DNA from: a virus | Reading direction: 5' to 3' (one strand) | Virus record (IMG/VR): IMGVR_UViG_3300043427_002441 | Coordinates: 1-55,132 of that record | Length of the DNA stretch: 55,132 bases | Shown: positions 1 to 6,316 of the stretch, in pieces | How positions within the stretch are numbered: the first letter of the stretch is position 1 | Layout: every line of letters begins with the position of its first letter | Made by a program: the position numbers and the translations under genes | The notes under the pieces: model-generated | Told to the model about the DNA's origin: nothing | Database searches by the model: none | The model's input: the letters and a program-made list of their open reading frames with translations, nothing else

Positions 1-97
1 TAATGTGCTCCTCTGGAATCATTTCTTCATCATAGATGCCACCTGTGCGGTCCCAAGTGGAATCAAACTTCAGAGTGATTTTTGCTTCGTAGGTCAT
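1..97 (-). CDS. hypothetical protein, 3' end beyond window
   Basis: Only the first 32 codons are in the window. The peptide begins MTYEAKITLKFDSTWDR and is then acidic (DEEMIPEE). The frame is open to the left edge, so the C-terminus is missing. A near-consensus sigma70 promoter lies 23 bp upstream, so this looks like the first gene of an early transcription unit. I do not recognise the family. No strong Shine-Dalgarno sequence is visible before the ATG. Confidence 0.6.
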   Translation of the reverse strand, partial: MTYEAKITLKFDSTWDRTGGIYDEEMIPEEHI

Positions 98-119
98 TTT
101 CAGGTCTTTTGATACACAT

Positions 120-148
120 ACTATAAACCCTCTTAACCCGAAAGTCAA
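120..148 (-). promoter_or_regulatory. sigma70-type early promoter
   Basis: Minus strand: -35 TTGACT (143-148), 17-bp spacer, -10 TATAGT (120-125). It lies inside a short inverted repeat that probably ends the preceding gene, so terminator and promoter share the same bases. It would drive the gene starting at 97. Confidence 0.7.
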
Positions 149-153
149 GAGGG
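128..153 (-). terminator. weak hairpin terminator overlapping a promoter
   Basis: CCCTCTT (128-134) pairs with AAGAGGG (147-153) around a 12-base loop. On the minus strand the hairpin is followed by TTTATAG, a poor T-run. It sits just after the stop codon of the gene at 176-349, so partial termination is plausible. Confidence 0.45.
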
Positions 154-175
154 AGTGGACGGTTTTGAAACTGGA

Positions 176-349
176 CTACGCTGAAAGTATTTTCCTACAC
201 ACTCTCTTACACTCTTGCTGACTATCAGTACATTCAATCATACACTGATAGTAATCATTAATAATGTCACCTTGCTCCACAAATTCATCTATTGTTTTTT
301 CTAATTGTCTCCAAGAAGCTAGTTGATTATAGGAAATAAGATTGTGCAT
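176..349 (-). CDS. small Cys-containing hypothetical protein (57 aa)
   Basis: The start chosen is the ATG at 349 (MHNLISYNQLASWRQ), because GGAGG lies six bases upstream. A longer frame would need a TTG codon before that Shine-Dalgarno site. The peptide is probably helical. Four Cys residues fall in its last 20 residues (C-x3-C, C-x7-C and C-x3-C spacings), which could suggest metal binding or disulphides, although no known motif is visible. A TATAAT (373-378) lies about 25 bp upstream of the start with only a poor -35. The family is not recognised. Confidence 0.65.
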   Translation of the reverse strand: MHNLISYNQLASWRQLEKTIDEFVEQGDIINDYYQCMIECTDSQQECKRVCRKILSA

Positions 350-459
350 AATGTCCTCCACACACAAAGAATATTATAATAAAGAAATTTTATGCTGTAG
401 TACTCTCACAGTATTAATTTAGCATACAATGTTCGTTTTGTGTGAGTTTCTTAATAGAA

Positions 460-564
460 CTACATACCACCCTCTATCTTACCAACAATATAACCAATCA
501 CTACTCCACACATAAATGCTACAAACAAATAAAGTTCATGTGAAGCAAATTGTATGAATTCCAT
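460..564 (-). CDS. single-pass membrane micropeptide (34 aa)
   Basis: The frame begins MEFIQFASHELYLFVAF and continues through a glycine-containing hydrophobic stretch, giving one predicted membrane segment of about 20 residues (12-29) and a short basic tail. Its ATG overlaps the stop of the upstream gene by one base (TGATG), a translational-coupling layout. AAAGGA lies about ten bases upstream as Shine-Dalgarno. Tiny membrane proteins of this kind are common in T4-like cyanophages, but the function is unknown. The call rests on start context and hydrophobicity. Confidence 0.55.
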   Translation of the reverse strand: MEFIQFASHELYLFVAFMCGVVIGYIVGKIEGGM

Positions 565-755
565 CAGGAAAGTCCTTTCAAAACCGCTTGAAGTTTATTT
601 GCACGGTTGGAATAACTTTGCTCCCATTCTTGTAAAATGTCTACAATATCTCCCAGTACAACTTCGGTAGAAGCATCATCCTCAAAATATTTCTGTATTG
701 CTTCTGCCAGATAGCGTTTCCTGCTCCACTCTGGAGAATAAGGTTTGTAGTCCAT
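564..755 (-). CDS. conserved cyanophage hypothetical protein (63 aa)
   Basis: The protein begins MDYKPYSPEWSRKRYLAEAI and is mostly helical and acidic. The MDYKPYSPEW-type N-terminus is one I recognise from hypothetical proteins of many T4-like cyanophages; no function is known. The ATG at 755 is preferred over a TTG two codons upstream. A near-consensus sigma70 promoter (777-805) lies directly before it, so it is the first gene of an early unit that also carries the membrane micropeptide. Confidence 0.75.
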   Translation of the reverse strand: MDYKPYSPEWSRKRYLAEAIQKYFEDDASTEVVLGDIVDILQEWEQSYSNRANKLQAVLKGLS

Positions 756-776
756 AATCAAAACATATATGCAAAA

Positions 777-805
777 ATTATAAGGTATCTATACGTTTTC
801 GTCAA
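777..805 (-). promoter_or_regulatory. sigma70-type early promoter
   Basis: Minus strand: TTGACG (800-805), 17-bp spacer, TATAAT (777-782). It overlaps the last codons of the upstream gene and lies about 22 bp before the ATG at 755. Confidence 0.75.
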
Positions 806-935
806 GTGATATGAGATAATTCACCCACCATTCAGGATCCTTGGGCACATACCAAAGTGGTTCCGGTTTTCCCGCTTCAAAATACCAGTCACTGATTGCT
901 TTACGAACAGTTTCACCAATAGTTATCGTCTTCAT
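789..935 (-). CDS. small hypothetical protein (48 aa), Trp-rich C-terminus
   Basis: The start chosen is the ATG at 935 (MKTITIGETVRKAISDWYFE). It overlaps the end of the upstream membrane-protein gene by 23 bases, with AGAG just upstream. The C-terminal half is rich in Trp and Pro (EPLWYVPKDPEWWVNYL), suggesting a compact folded motif. A longer frame upstream lacks a better start. I see no catalytic motif and know no function. It is the last gene of the overlapping run that begins at 1673. Confidence 0.65.
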   Translation of the reverse strand: MKTITIGETVRKAISDWYFEAGKPEPLWYVPKDPEWWVNYLISLDENV

Positions 936-1113
936 TCTCTGGGTCAAAATCGTTATAGACGTTGGGGAGAAATGGTCCGTGGGGTCGTTTTGCATCTTCT
1001 TTTACATACTTGACTTCAGAAACACTAGATGACAACCATAGAGATACTTTCATTATTATGTAGATTACTGCAAGTGGTAGGAAACATAGGGATACAATGA
1101 ATGCGTGTTTCAT
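913..1113 (-). CDS. membrane-anchored hypothetical protein (66 aa)
   Basis: Residues 3-28 form a strong hydrophobic segment (FIVSLCFLPLAVIYIIM), followed by a hydrophilic, acidic tail (DFDPENEDDNYW). This suggests one inner-membrane helix with a short soluble tail. The ATG is three bases after the stop of the glutaredoxin gene, and its 3' end overlaps the next gene, so translation is probably coupled. No family recognised. Confidence 0.65.
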   Translation of the reverse strand: MKHAFIVSLCFLPLAVIYIIMKVSLWLSSSVSEVKYVKEDAKRPHGPFLPNVYNDFDPENEDDNYW

Positions 1114-1116
1114 ATC

Positions 1117-1353
1117 TCATATAAGTTCTTTTTCTTTGAGAAACTGAAGTGTCTCTTTCAATCCCCCAATATGCTTATAATCAATCGCAATTTGCGGGAA
1201 ATCTGCTTCTTCACCGAACTCACCCACAAATGCCCTTCTATCAAAATCTTTTCCATACTTATACTCCAAATAATTTATATTAACACTATTAAATAACATT
1301 CGTGCTCTTTCACACTCTTGGCATTTATCTTTAGAATACAATACTGCTTGCAT
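1117..1353 (-). CDS. glutaredoxin-like protein with CQEC active site
   Basis: A 78-residue thioredoxin-fold protein of glutaredoxin size. The redox motif is C-Q-E-C (residues 11-14) after the first strand, in place of the usual CPYC. The family cis-proline (DFPQIAID) and the glutathione-site Gly-Gly (HIGGL) are present. Glutaredoxins reduce disulphides, for example in ribonucleotide reductase, using glutathione. The ATG at 1353 overlaps the upstream stop (TGATG) and GGAGG precedes it, so the longer TTG frame is rejected. A second glutaredoxin with the classical CPYC lies at 43339-43575, so the two are probably not redundant. Confidence 0.85.
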   Translation of the reverse strand: MQAVLYSKDKCQECERARMLFNSVNINYLEYKYGKDFDRRAFVGEFGEEADFPQIAIDYKHIGGLKETLQFLKEKELI

Positions 1354-1673
1354 CAGTCTCTTTGCCTCCAATCATCAGGTTTATCTTCACTGAACCAATC
1401 TGCTATATCATCTGCACCATTAAATCCACCTCTACCAAATCTTTCATGACCTAAACCACCAATATCAAGTTGGTTCAAAAAATCATCCAAACTTCCTTCC
1501 ACCATGTCAGGATTTTCTGCCTTTCTTCTTGCCTGTCTGAGTAGAGTAGCAGCAGAACGATTTGCCTTTGCGAGTTTTTCTGCCCAGATCATTTCCTCTA
1601 AACTAACCTCTTCACGAAGAGCAATCTTTTGGCAGATACCTTCCAAACGCAAGCGATATTGTGTAGAAAGCAT
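1353..1673 (-). CDS. conserved hypothetical protein (106 aa)
   Basis: The N-terminal two thirds are charged helix (LEEMIWAEKLAKANRSAATL). The C-terminus is Gly/Asp-rich (GGLGHERFGRGGFNGADD) and ends in a Trp-containing acidic tail. The ATG at 1673 follows GGAG, and a TTG four codons earlier is rejected. A TATAAT and a CTAAATA motif lie just upstream (about 1685-1697), so both early and late expression are possible. I recognise it only as a recurrent cyanophage hypothetical. Confidence 0.65.
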   Translation of the reverse strand: MLSTQYRLRLEGICQKIALREEVSLEEMIWAEKLAKANRSAATLLRQARRKAENPDMVEGSLDDFLNQLDIGGLGHERFGRGGFNGADDIADWFSEDKPDDWRQRD

Positions 1674-1704
1674 GTGATTCTCCAATTATAAGGATATTTA
1701 GACT

Positions 1705-1956
1705 TTACAAATTATTCTTTGATTTTTCTAAAAACTCTTTTTCAAGGTCTTTTGCCATCTTATCGTATTTCCACTTCATCATCAAGTTGGTGATAGGATT
1801 GCGTGGGTGAAATCTTATCATCCATAACATTCTTTCAGTATTGACTCTGAGTATCTTGAATATCAGAGTCAAATAGATTACCACATTTTCGTCTACCCAC
1901 ATAAGATATGCAAGTATTGCGAAAATAACAAGGCAACCTGATTGAAATGGAGTCAT
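1705..1956 (-). CDS. membrane protein, hypothetical (83 aa)
   Basis: The start at 1956 overlaps the upstream stop (TAATG). An ATG four codons earlier is possible. A hydrophobic segment spans about residues 8-38 (GCLVIFAILAYLMWV and IYLTLIF), then a basic, Lys-rich tail (KWKYDKMAKDLEKEFLEKSKN). This looks like one or two inner-membrane helices with a cytoplasmic basic tail. No family assigned. Confidence 0.6.
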   Translation of the reverse strand: MTPFQSGCLVIFAILAYLMWVDENVVIYLTLIFKILRVNTERMLWMIRFHPRNPITNLMMKWKYDKMAKDLEKEFLEKSKNNL

Positions 1957-2504
1957 TAGTCCCACCATAGTTCTAGTGATTTGAGAGCACGATAGAATTG
2001 CCCTGCATAGTATGTATCAGGATTATACATCTGCTGCAATTCTTTGATGTATGCAATAATACCTTCTGTGGCAGGATTTATCTCAAAAAACTCATAGAAC
2101 CGGAAGACATCAAACTTCTCATTATACTGGAACATCGTGCCCCAGTTTTCCTGATATCCTTTCGTGTAAACATCTTCTCTTTCAAGACCATTATCATTCA
2201 AGAATTCAATTTGAATCAATCCATCTTCATCTTCACCTTGAATTTTATCCAATAAATCTTTTCCAGTTTTTTTATTAATTACACGGAGACCATCGGAATA
2301 TTTCCGATGAAGGTCCAAATCCTGAACAATTTCGGACTTTTTCCACTCATTACATTCGTCCAGAAACTTCTGCTTTGTGCTGTAGTATTCATCATCAGTA
2401 TCAGACGCACGAAAAACAAGGTTGATTTTGTAGCAACCTTGTTCGTGATATGAGTTCCACTTTCTGTGAGAAAAGTGAAGTATTTCAAATGAGGATTGGT
2501 TCAT
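1956..2504 (-). CDS. hypothetical protein (182 aa)
   Basis: A soluble, charged, aromatic-rich protein beginning MNQSSFEILHFSHRKWNSYH. The ATG is unambiguous and overlaps the upstream gene by 20 bases. The C-terminus is rich in Tyr, Phe and Trp (NPDTYYAGQFYRALKSLELWWD). No signal peptide, membrane helix or recognisable catalytic motif is visible. It is the longest gene in this small-gene cassette; function unknown. Confidence 0.65.
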   Translation of the reverse strand: MNQSSFEILHFSHRKWNSYHEQGCYKINLVFRASDTDDEYYSTKQKFLDECNEWKKSEIVQDLDLHRKYSDGLRVINKKTGKDLLDKIQGEDEDGLIQIEFLNDNGLEREDVYTKGYQENWGTMFQYNEKFDVFRFYEFFEINPATEGIIAYIKELQQMYNPDTYYAGQFYRALKSLELWWD

Positions 2505-2667
2505 TGTCCTTTGCCTTCAGTTCATAGAGATATTCTAACAGAGCAACCTTGATTTCCTCAAGTTCTTTTTCACACTGAAGGGTTTTGGCAACACTACGAA
2601 TTTCGTGGTGACTGGTATGCAAATCTTCAATTACAAGGTCAATTGCCTGCTTTTGTTTTGGAGTCAT
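2485..2667 (-). CDS. small helical hypothetical protein (60 aa)
   Basis: Begins MTPKQKQAIDLVIEDLHTSH and is predicted to be entirely alpha-helical with heptad-like hydrophobic spacing, so a small coiled coil or helical hairpin is likely. It overlaps the genes on both sides (29 bases upstream, 20 bases downstream). Function unknown. Confidence 0.6.
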   Translation of the reverse strand: MTPKQKQAIDLVIEDLHTSHHEIRSVAKTLQCEKELEEIKVALLEYLYELKAKDNEPILI

Positions 2668-2827
2668 TTGATTTGATGATTACTGGACAAGAGGGAACAA
2701 CTCTCTTAAGTTCCACAAGAATTTCCGTTTTTTGTTGCGGAGATAAGAGAGCAATGTTCTGTAACCGATTCAGAACTCCAATCACTTGATTACAACTAAG
2801 GATTGTAGTCAGGAACAAGGAACCCAT
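2639..2827 (-). CDS. small hypothetical protein with hydrophobic N-terminus (62 aa)
   Basis: The ATG at 2827 is preceded by AGGAGA at good spacing. Residues 3-18 are hydrophobic (SLFLTTILSCNQVIGVL) and include a Cys, so a membrane anchor or lipobox-like start is conceivable; the rest is basic helix. A CTAAATA late-type motif lies about 25 bp upstream over the stop of the preceding gene. Family not recognised. Confidence 0.6.
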   Translation of the reverse strand: MGSLFLTTILSCNQVIGVLNRLQNIALLSPQQKTEILVELKRVVPSCPVIIKSNDSKTKAGN

Positions 2828-2851
2828 AACGGTCTCCTATTAGGTTGAATT

Positions 2852-2858
2852 TATTTAG
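2852..2858 (-). promoter_or_regulatory. late promoter motif CTAAATA over stop codon
   Basis: CTAAATA on the minus strand includes the TAA stop of the gene at 2855-3070 and lies about 25 bp before the ATG at 2827. The motif recurs at several gene junctions in this window. Confidence 0.5.
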
Positions 2859-3070
2859 ACCCCGAATCCTTTGCTCTTAACTTTTCCTTTACGCTTGGGT
2901 TTGTCAAGTACGTTTATAACATCCAAATAATCGGGAATTTGACTGTGAACGAACCAATACCCCTGAGCGTCGGTCCAATCATCAAAAAATACGGTTTTGC
3001 CGTTTTTGAGGACAAGTTCGTAGTTGTGGCGGTCGTATGGGGCGTCAGAAGTCTGCGAAAATACCTCCAT
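2855..3070 (-). CDS. conserved small hypothetical protein (71 aa)
   Basis: The ATG at 3070 overlaps the upstream stop (TGATG); the in-frame GTG one codon earlier is rejected. The sequence has the look of a small beta domain (ELVLKNGKTVFFDDWTDAQG), followed by a basic tail (KPKRKGKVKSKG). The tail could bind nucleic acid, but this is only inference. The coupled arrangement with the secreted-protein gene suggests co-expression. Confidence 0.6.
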   Translation of the reverse strand: MEVFSQTSDAPYDRHNYELVLKNGKTVFFDDWTDAQGYWFVHSQIPDYLDVINVLDKPKRKGKVKSKGFGV

Positions 3071-3270
3071 CACTGCATCCCATCAAACTGACGGACAAAC
3101 CGCACACAATCCTGAAACTGCTCCCATTCCTGATCTGAAAAATTATCAGATGCATAAGGAATCTGAACAATTGCTGCACAGAGTCGATTGACATTCAAGT
3201 AAACCATCATCTCATTTGCCGATGCCGGTTGAATGAACAAGAATGGTAAAATCAAAGCAAGTTTTTTCAT
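3070..3270 (-). CDS. secreted or periplasmic small protein with signal peptide
   Basis: The first 19 residues form a textbook Sec signal peptide: basic MKK, hydrophobic LALILPFLFI, then PASA before NEMM as a likely signal peptidase I site. The mature protein is about 47 residues with two Cys, which could form a disulphide in the periplasm. The ATG shares ATGA with the stop of the upstream gene. Exported small proteins are rare among phage early genes, and the target is unknown. Confidence 0.7.
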   Translation of the reverse strand: MKKLALILPFLFIQPASANEMMVYLNVNRLCAAIVQIPYASDNFSDQEWEQFQDCVRFVRQFDGMQ

Positions 3271-3491
3271 AGAAATTCAGTCAGAGTTGAAACAGATTTA
3301 CCTTTAACTGCCTTTTTGATGTAAGAAACAGCAGTCTTATAGTTGTTTGCAGTGTGAACTTGTCTTCCATTATGAATGATGATGTACTTAGTTCCAGACC
3401 AGGGAACCGCTGCCCATTCACCATTTTTTGTTACATATCCATTTGGGTATCCTGGAACAGCGTCCAAGATACCTTCGTTTTGAGTATTCAT
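3267..3491 (-). CDS. small hypothetical protein (74 aa)
   Basis: Begins MNTQNEGILDAVPGYPNGYV. It is Trp/Tyr-rich in the first half (WAAVPWSGTKYIIIHNGRQ), with a basic helix at the C-terminus. The ATG overlaps the upstream stop by four bases (ATGA), and the same overlap exists at its 3' end, so it sits in a tightly coupled three-gene string behind the promoter at 3658-3686. Function unknown. Confidence 0.65.
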   Translation of the reverse strand: MNTQNEGILDAVPGYPNGYVTKNGEWAAVPWSGTKYIIIHNGRQVHTANNYKTAVSYIKKAVKGKSVSTLTEFL

Positions 3492-3631
3492 CCAAACACA
3501 GCATTAACGCTTACAACTTTAGCAGTTGGATTTCGTGCCAGAGCAGTACGCTTGGCATCATCATAATTTCTTGCTTCCACAATCTCATCAAAGACTTTGC
3601 CAGCAACATAGAGTTGAACTTTGCAGCGCAT
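3488..3631 (-). CDS. conserved cyanophage small protein (47 aa)
   Basis: The frame translates as MRCKVQLYVAGKVFDEIVEA, then ARNYDDAKRTALARNP and a Val-rich end. It has a beta-strand followed by helix, like the short 'RNYDDAK' proteins I recognise in T4-like cyanophages. A perfect AGGAGA Shine-Dalgarno lies eight bases upstream of the ATG at 3631. A strong sigma70 promoter lies 27 bp further up, making this the first gene of an early operon of four. Confidence 0.8.
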   Translation of the reverse strand: MRCKVQLYVAGKVFDEIVEARNYDDAKRTALARNPTAKVVSVNAVFG

Positions 3632-3657
3632 TGGATTTCTCCTTGAATTACAGAAGT

Positions 3658-3686
3658 ATTATAGGGTATCTCAAGTCTGTTGACAA
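3658..3686 (-). promoter_or_regulatory. sigma70-type early promoter
   Basis: Minus strand: TTGTCA (3681-3686), 17-bp spacer, TATAAT (3658-3663). The -10 is 26 bp before the ATG at 3631. Confidence 0.75.
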
Positions 3687-3688
3687 GT

Positions 3689-4300
3689 TCAGTGTGCCAC
3701 TTCAGAATCTGTCACATCATCATATTTGAAATATTTTAGAGCAATTGTAAATCTATGATAATTTCTAAAACTTGTTGCCCTATGTTGTATATCTCCATCA
3801 AAAATAATCATCCGATTTGGAACTGGTGGAACACCGTATATGGTATTGTCTGCATAAAACTGAGTTTCCCCACCCTCATTTAGATCCCATTTTTGATTAG
3901 CATAATATAAGCACGTATAAGCTTGGGATACTTCTTCCGGTCTATCAACATGAAAATATGGGTTTTCTCCAGGTGTAAAACAATTAATATACATCCTTTC
4001 CAATTTAAACTGATTTAATATTCTAAATTGAGAAAGACATTCTCTGTGAATTAAATCTAATATTTTCTTTCTTAAATTTACATTAGGATTATTTTCCTCA
4101 TGAAAATGAATGGGAAATATTTGATGAATCATCCCAATCACATATTCATCGGTGTATCTACCAACGCTTTCATCATTGTCGTCAACTTCACCATACAAAT
4201 ATGTTGCTTTTCTACAATAATCAGAAATGTAGTTAAAGACATCATCTGAGAAAAAATTATCTATTGCTCTTATATCAATTGCCATTTTATTCACATCCAT
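3689..4300 (-). CDS. 2OG-Fe(II) oxygenase (prolyl-4-hydroxylase type)
   Basis: A 203-residue protein with the facial triad of 2-oxoglutarate/Fe(II) dioxygenases: H117-x-D119 in YFHVDRPE, distal H173 in DIQHRATSF, and R183 in HRFTIALKY to bind the 2OG carboxylate. The region GENPYFHVD and the GGETQFY strand match the jelly-roll core. Members hydroxylate proteins, nucleic acids or small molecules using O2 and 2OG; the phage substrate is unknown. The start at 4300 overlaps the upstream gene, and a second ATG five codons in (4285) is also possible. A second, unrelated-looking dioxygenase is directly upstream. Confidence 0.85.
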   Translation of the reverse strand: MDVNKMAIDIRAIDNFFSDDVFNYISDYCRKATYLYGEVDDNDESVGRYTDEYVIGMIHQIFPIHFHEENNPNVNLRKKILDLIHRECLSQFRILNQFKLERMYINCFTPGENPYFHVDRPEEVSQAYTCLYYANQKWDLNEGGETQFYADNTIYGVPPVPNRMIIFDGDIQHRATSFRNYHRFTIALKYFKYDDVTDSEVAH

Positions 4301-4961
4301 AATTGAGAACTGTGATATTCATTGCTATCGTAATTCTAGGATAATCTAAAGTTTTAGGTGATGGGCACACAGAATGAACTAAATGCGAAGGGAACATAAT
4401 AAAATCTCCTTCCTCAATATCTGGATGATGATATTCATGAACTTCACCATATTGTAGACTTTCTATGTCTATTGAGGTTGACCTTATTTGTTCTATGGGG
4501 TCATGAAATCTTACTGGTTTATGTCTAGTCTTATCAAAAGATAGAAAATGAATGCAGGAAAAATGTGGACCTGCTTGGTCAGGACTTCTTCTAGATAAAT
4601 GATCATGTTGTTCTTGATACTCACCATCCGTGTAGCAATTATACCAAATTTCATCAATTACAACACGATAAGGTATTTGCCCATTACCAAAAAAATTATC
4701 AATGCACTTTGCATACTTTGGTTCAAGAACTGAATGATATGTTTTGTCCTCACCAAAAAATATTTCTTTTCCTGGTTTTTCTCCAGCAAATGAAGTCATA
4801 AGTTTGTTTGTAAACCAACCCTCAGGAATTTTTAATTCCTGAACATCATTCATAATTTTATCTACAAGAAGAGTTTTTATCTCATCATTATTTTCAACAC
4901 TATCTTGAAAGTATTTTACTGGAAATATAGGTATTACTCGTGAAGTGTTATTAAAATTCAT
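4287..4961 (-). CDS. 2OG-Fe(II) oxygenase, tailed-phage type
   Basis: A 224-residue protein resembling the tailed-phage 2OG-Fe dioxygenase family: EIWYNCYTDGEYQEQHDH with H119/H121, then EEGDFIMFPSHLVHSV with H196, and R209 in PRITIAMNI. These supply metal and 2OG ligands in a cupin fold. Cyanophages often carry several such enzymes, and their substrates are not established. It overlaps the second oxygenase gene by 14 bases, so the two are probably co-translated. No clear promoter is seen in the 38-bp gap before the helicase gene. Confidence 0.85.
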   Translation of the reverse strand: MNFNNTSRVIPIFPVKYFQDSVENNDEIKTLLVDKIMNDVQELKIPEGWFTNKLMTSFAGEKPGKEIFFGEDKTYHSVLEPKYAKCIDNFFGNGQIPYRVVIDEIWYNCYTDGEYQEQHDHLSRRSPDQAGPHFSCIHFLSFDKTRHKPVRFHDPIEQIRSTSIDIESLQYGEVHEYHHPDIEEGDFIMFPSHLVHSVCPSPKTLDYPRITIAMNITVLNYGCE

Positions 4962-4999
4962 ACATTAAGTATATTCTTGTTTTAATTATAACAGATAAT

Positions 5000-6238
5000 C
5001 TACTTTTTCACAACACTGATGGCAGGTTGCCCCTGATTGAACACAGTGTCCACCACCGCCTGCACCTTCCTAGCGGTGCTCACGCCCACGGAGGAGTACA
5101 CAGGGATGCAGACCAACCCAAAGGACTTGGTGTAGTCTTGAAGGGCACCAGGGGCGATTCTGCCGCTGCTGAGACCCGCTGCATCGTCCTTGTGCAGGCG
5201 GATGACCCGCCCGATGGTCTGAGAGATGCCGATGTAATCCATGGAGCGCATGAACAGCACCGCTTCCAGACCGGAAACATTGATACCCTCACTCAGAATA
5301 CTGTGATGCAGAACCACAAACTTCTTGGAATCATCCTTACCCCAGGCGCTCAGAGTGTCGAAGAACACCTCACGGTTGACCTTCTGACCATCAATCACGG
5401 CACCAGTCTTGGAAGTGATGTACATCCAAGAGAAACCACGATCCTGAAGTTGTTGGCAGAAATCAGTTTGAGAAACCAAAGAAACAATCTGTTTGGTCGC
5501 CTTGGAGCAAATCAGAACCTTGCCCACATCTTGAGCATCGATAGTCTGAATCAGATTCTCACAGTCAACATCAGCAACGATTTGACCCTTACCCAGCATC
5601 TCAAACTGCTGCACCACAACCTTAGGAGGAACGATGAAACCACCTTGCACCAGTTCAGGAGCAGGAACGTTGCAGATAACCTGACCATAAACGGAAGAGT
5701 CATTCATGCCAGGTTTGGAAATAGTAGCAGAATGCTTAGGAGTAGCAGTGAAGAAATAGCAGCGGTCAGCAGCAGAAGCGAAGTGCTCCGTAGCAGGGAA
5801 AAAGTGACGCTGAACGGAATTGTGTGCTTCATCGAAGTAAATGGTATCAACGTGAAGGTCTGCCTGCTGCAGGCGCTGCAGAGAGTTGTAGGTGGTGAAA
5901 ATCAGTTGATGCTTGTAGGCACGGCGGGACCAGTTATAAATCTCGGAAGGTTTGGTGGTGCTTTGGTGATGAGTCTCACCACTATGAACGTGCAGAACAG
6001 CAGCAGTCGTGATAAACTCAAGAAACTCACTGGACAGTTGCTCTGCCAGAAGAATCCGAGGAGCAACCACTACGATGGTTTTAGGAGCATCAGTTTGAAA
6101 CTCACGCAGAGCATCAAAGATAGCGATATTGGTCTTGCCACCCCCGGTCGGAATAATCACCTGACCTTTGGAATGCTTGGCAAGGGAATCCAGAGCACGT
6201 TGCTGGTGGGGGCGAAGCGTGAAGGTCACAGGTCTCAT
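5000..6238 (-). CDS. superfamily 2 DEAH-box helicase
   Basis: A 412-residue SF2 helicase: Q-motif-like LRPHQQRAL at the N-terminus, Walker A TGGGKT (31-36), DEAH (136-139), TATP motif III (164-167) and a motif VI QTIGRVIRLHK near the C-terminus. It could act in recombination or fork remodelling like T4 UvsW, but it is shorter, so I do not use that name. The ATG at 6238 is chosen because the preceding codons run through a terminator hairpin. A TATAAT lies 14 bp before the start. Its base composition is far richer in G+C (one 60-base sample is about 57 percent) than the AT-rich flanks, which may reflect transfer or codon selection. Confidence 0.85.
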   Translation of the reverse strand: MRPVTFTLRPHQQRALDSLAKHSKGQVIIPTGGGKTNIAIFDALREFQTDAPKTIVVVAPRILLAEQLSSEFLEFITTAAVLHVHSGETHHQSTTKPSEIYNWSRRAYKHQLIFTTYNSLQRLQQADLHVDTIYFDEAHNSVQRHFFPATEHFASAADRCYFFTATPKHSATISKPGMNDSSVYGQVICNVPAPELVQGGFIVPPKVVVQQFEMLGKGQIVADVDCENLIQTIDAQDVGKVLICSKATKQIVSLVSQTDFCQQLQDRGFSWMYITSKTGAVIDGQKVNREVFFDTLSAWGKDDSKKFVVLHHSILSEGINVSGLEAVLFMRSMDYIGISQTIGRVIRLHKDDAAGLSSGRIAPGALQDYTKSFGLVCIPVYSSVGVSTARKVQAVVDTVFNQGQPAISVVKK

Positions 6239-6262
6239 TGAATATAGGATTATTATAGCACT

Positions 6263-6286
6263 AAAAAAGGGGGGTCGAAACCCCCC
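6263..6286 (-). terminator. rho-independent terminator with adjacent -10 box
   Basis: On the minus strand GGGGGG-TTTCGA-CCCCCC is followed by six T. It ends the fibre gene at 6317-8620. TATAAT (6252-6257) begins five bases after the T-run, placing the helicase promoter against the terminator, with no good -35. Confidence 0.9.
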
Positions 6287-6316
6287 AGTGGACAGTTTGG
6301 AAAGTGGATTCAAAAA

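Noticed and set aside
5000-6238. Naming the helicase UvsW
   Set aside because: It has the SF2 core but is about 90 residues shorter than T4 UvsW, and I could not match the accessory domains.
5027-6241. 404-codon plus-strand frame antisense to the helicase
   Set aside because: The minus-strand frame has all SF2 helicase motifs. The antisense frame has no recognisable domain and is explained by high GC and codon bias.
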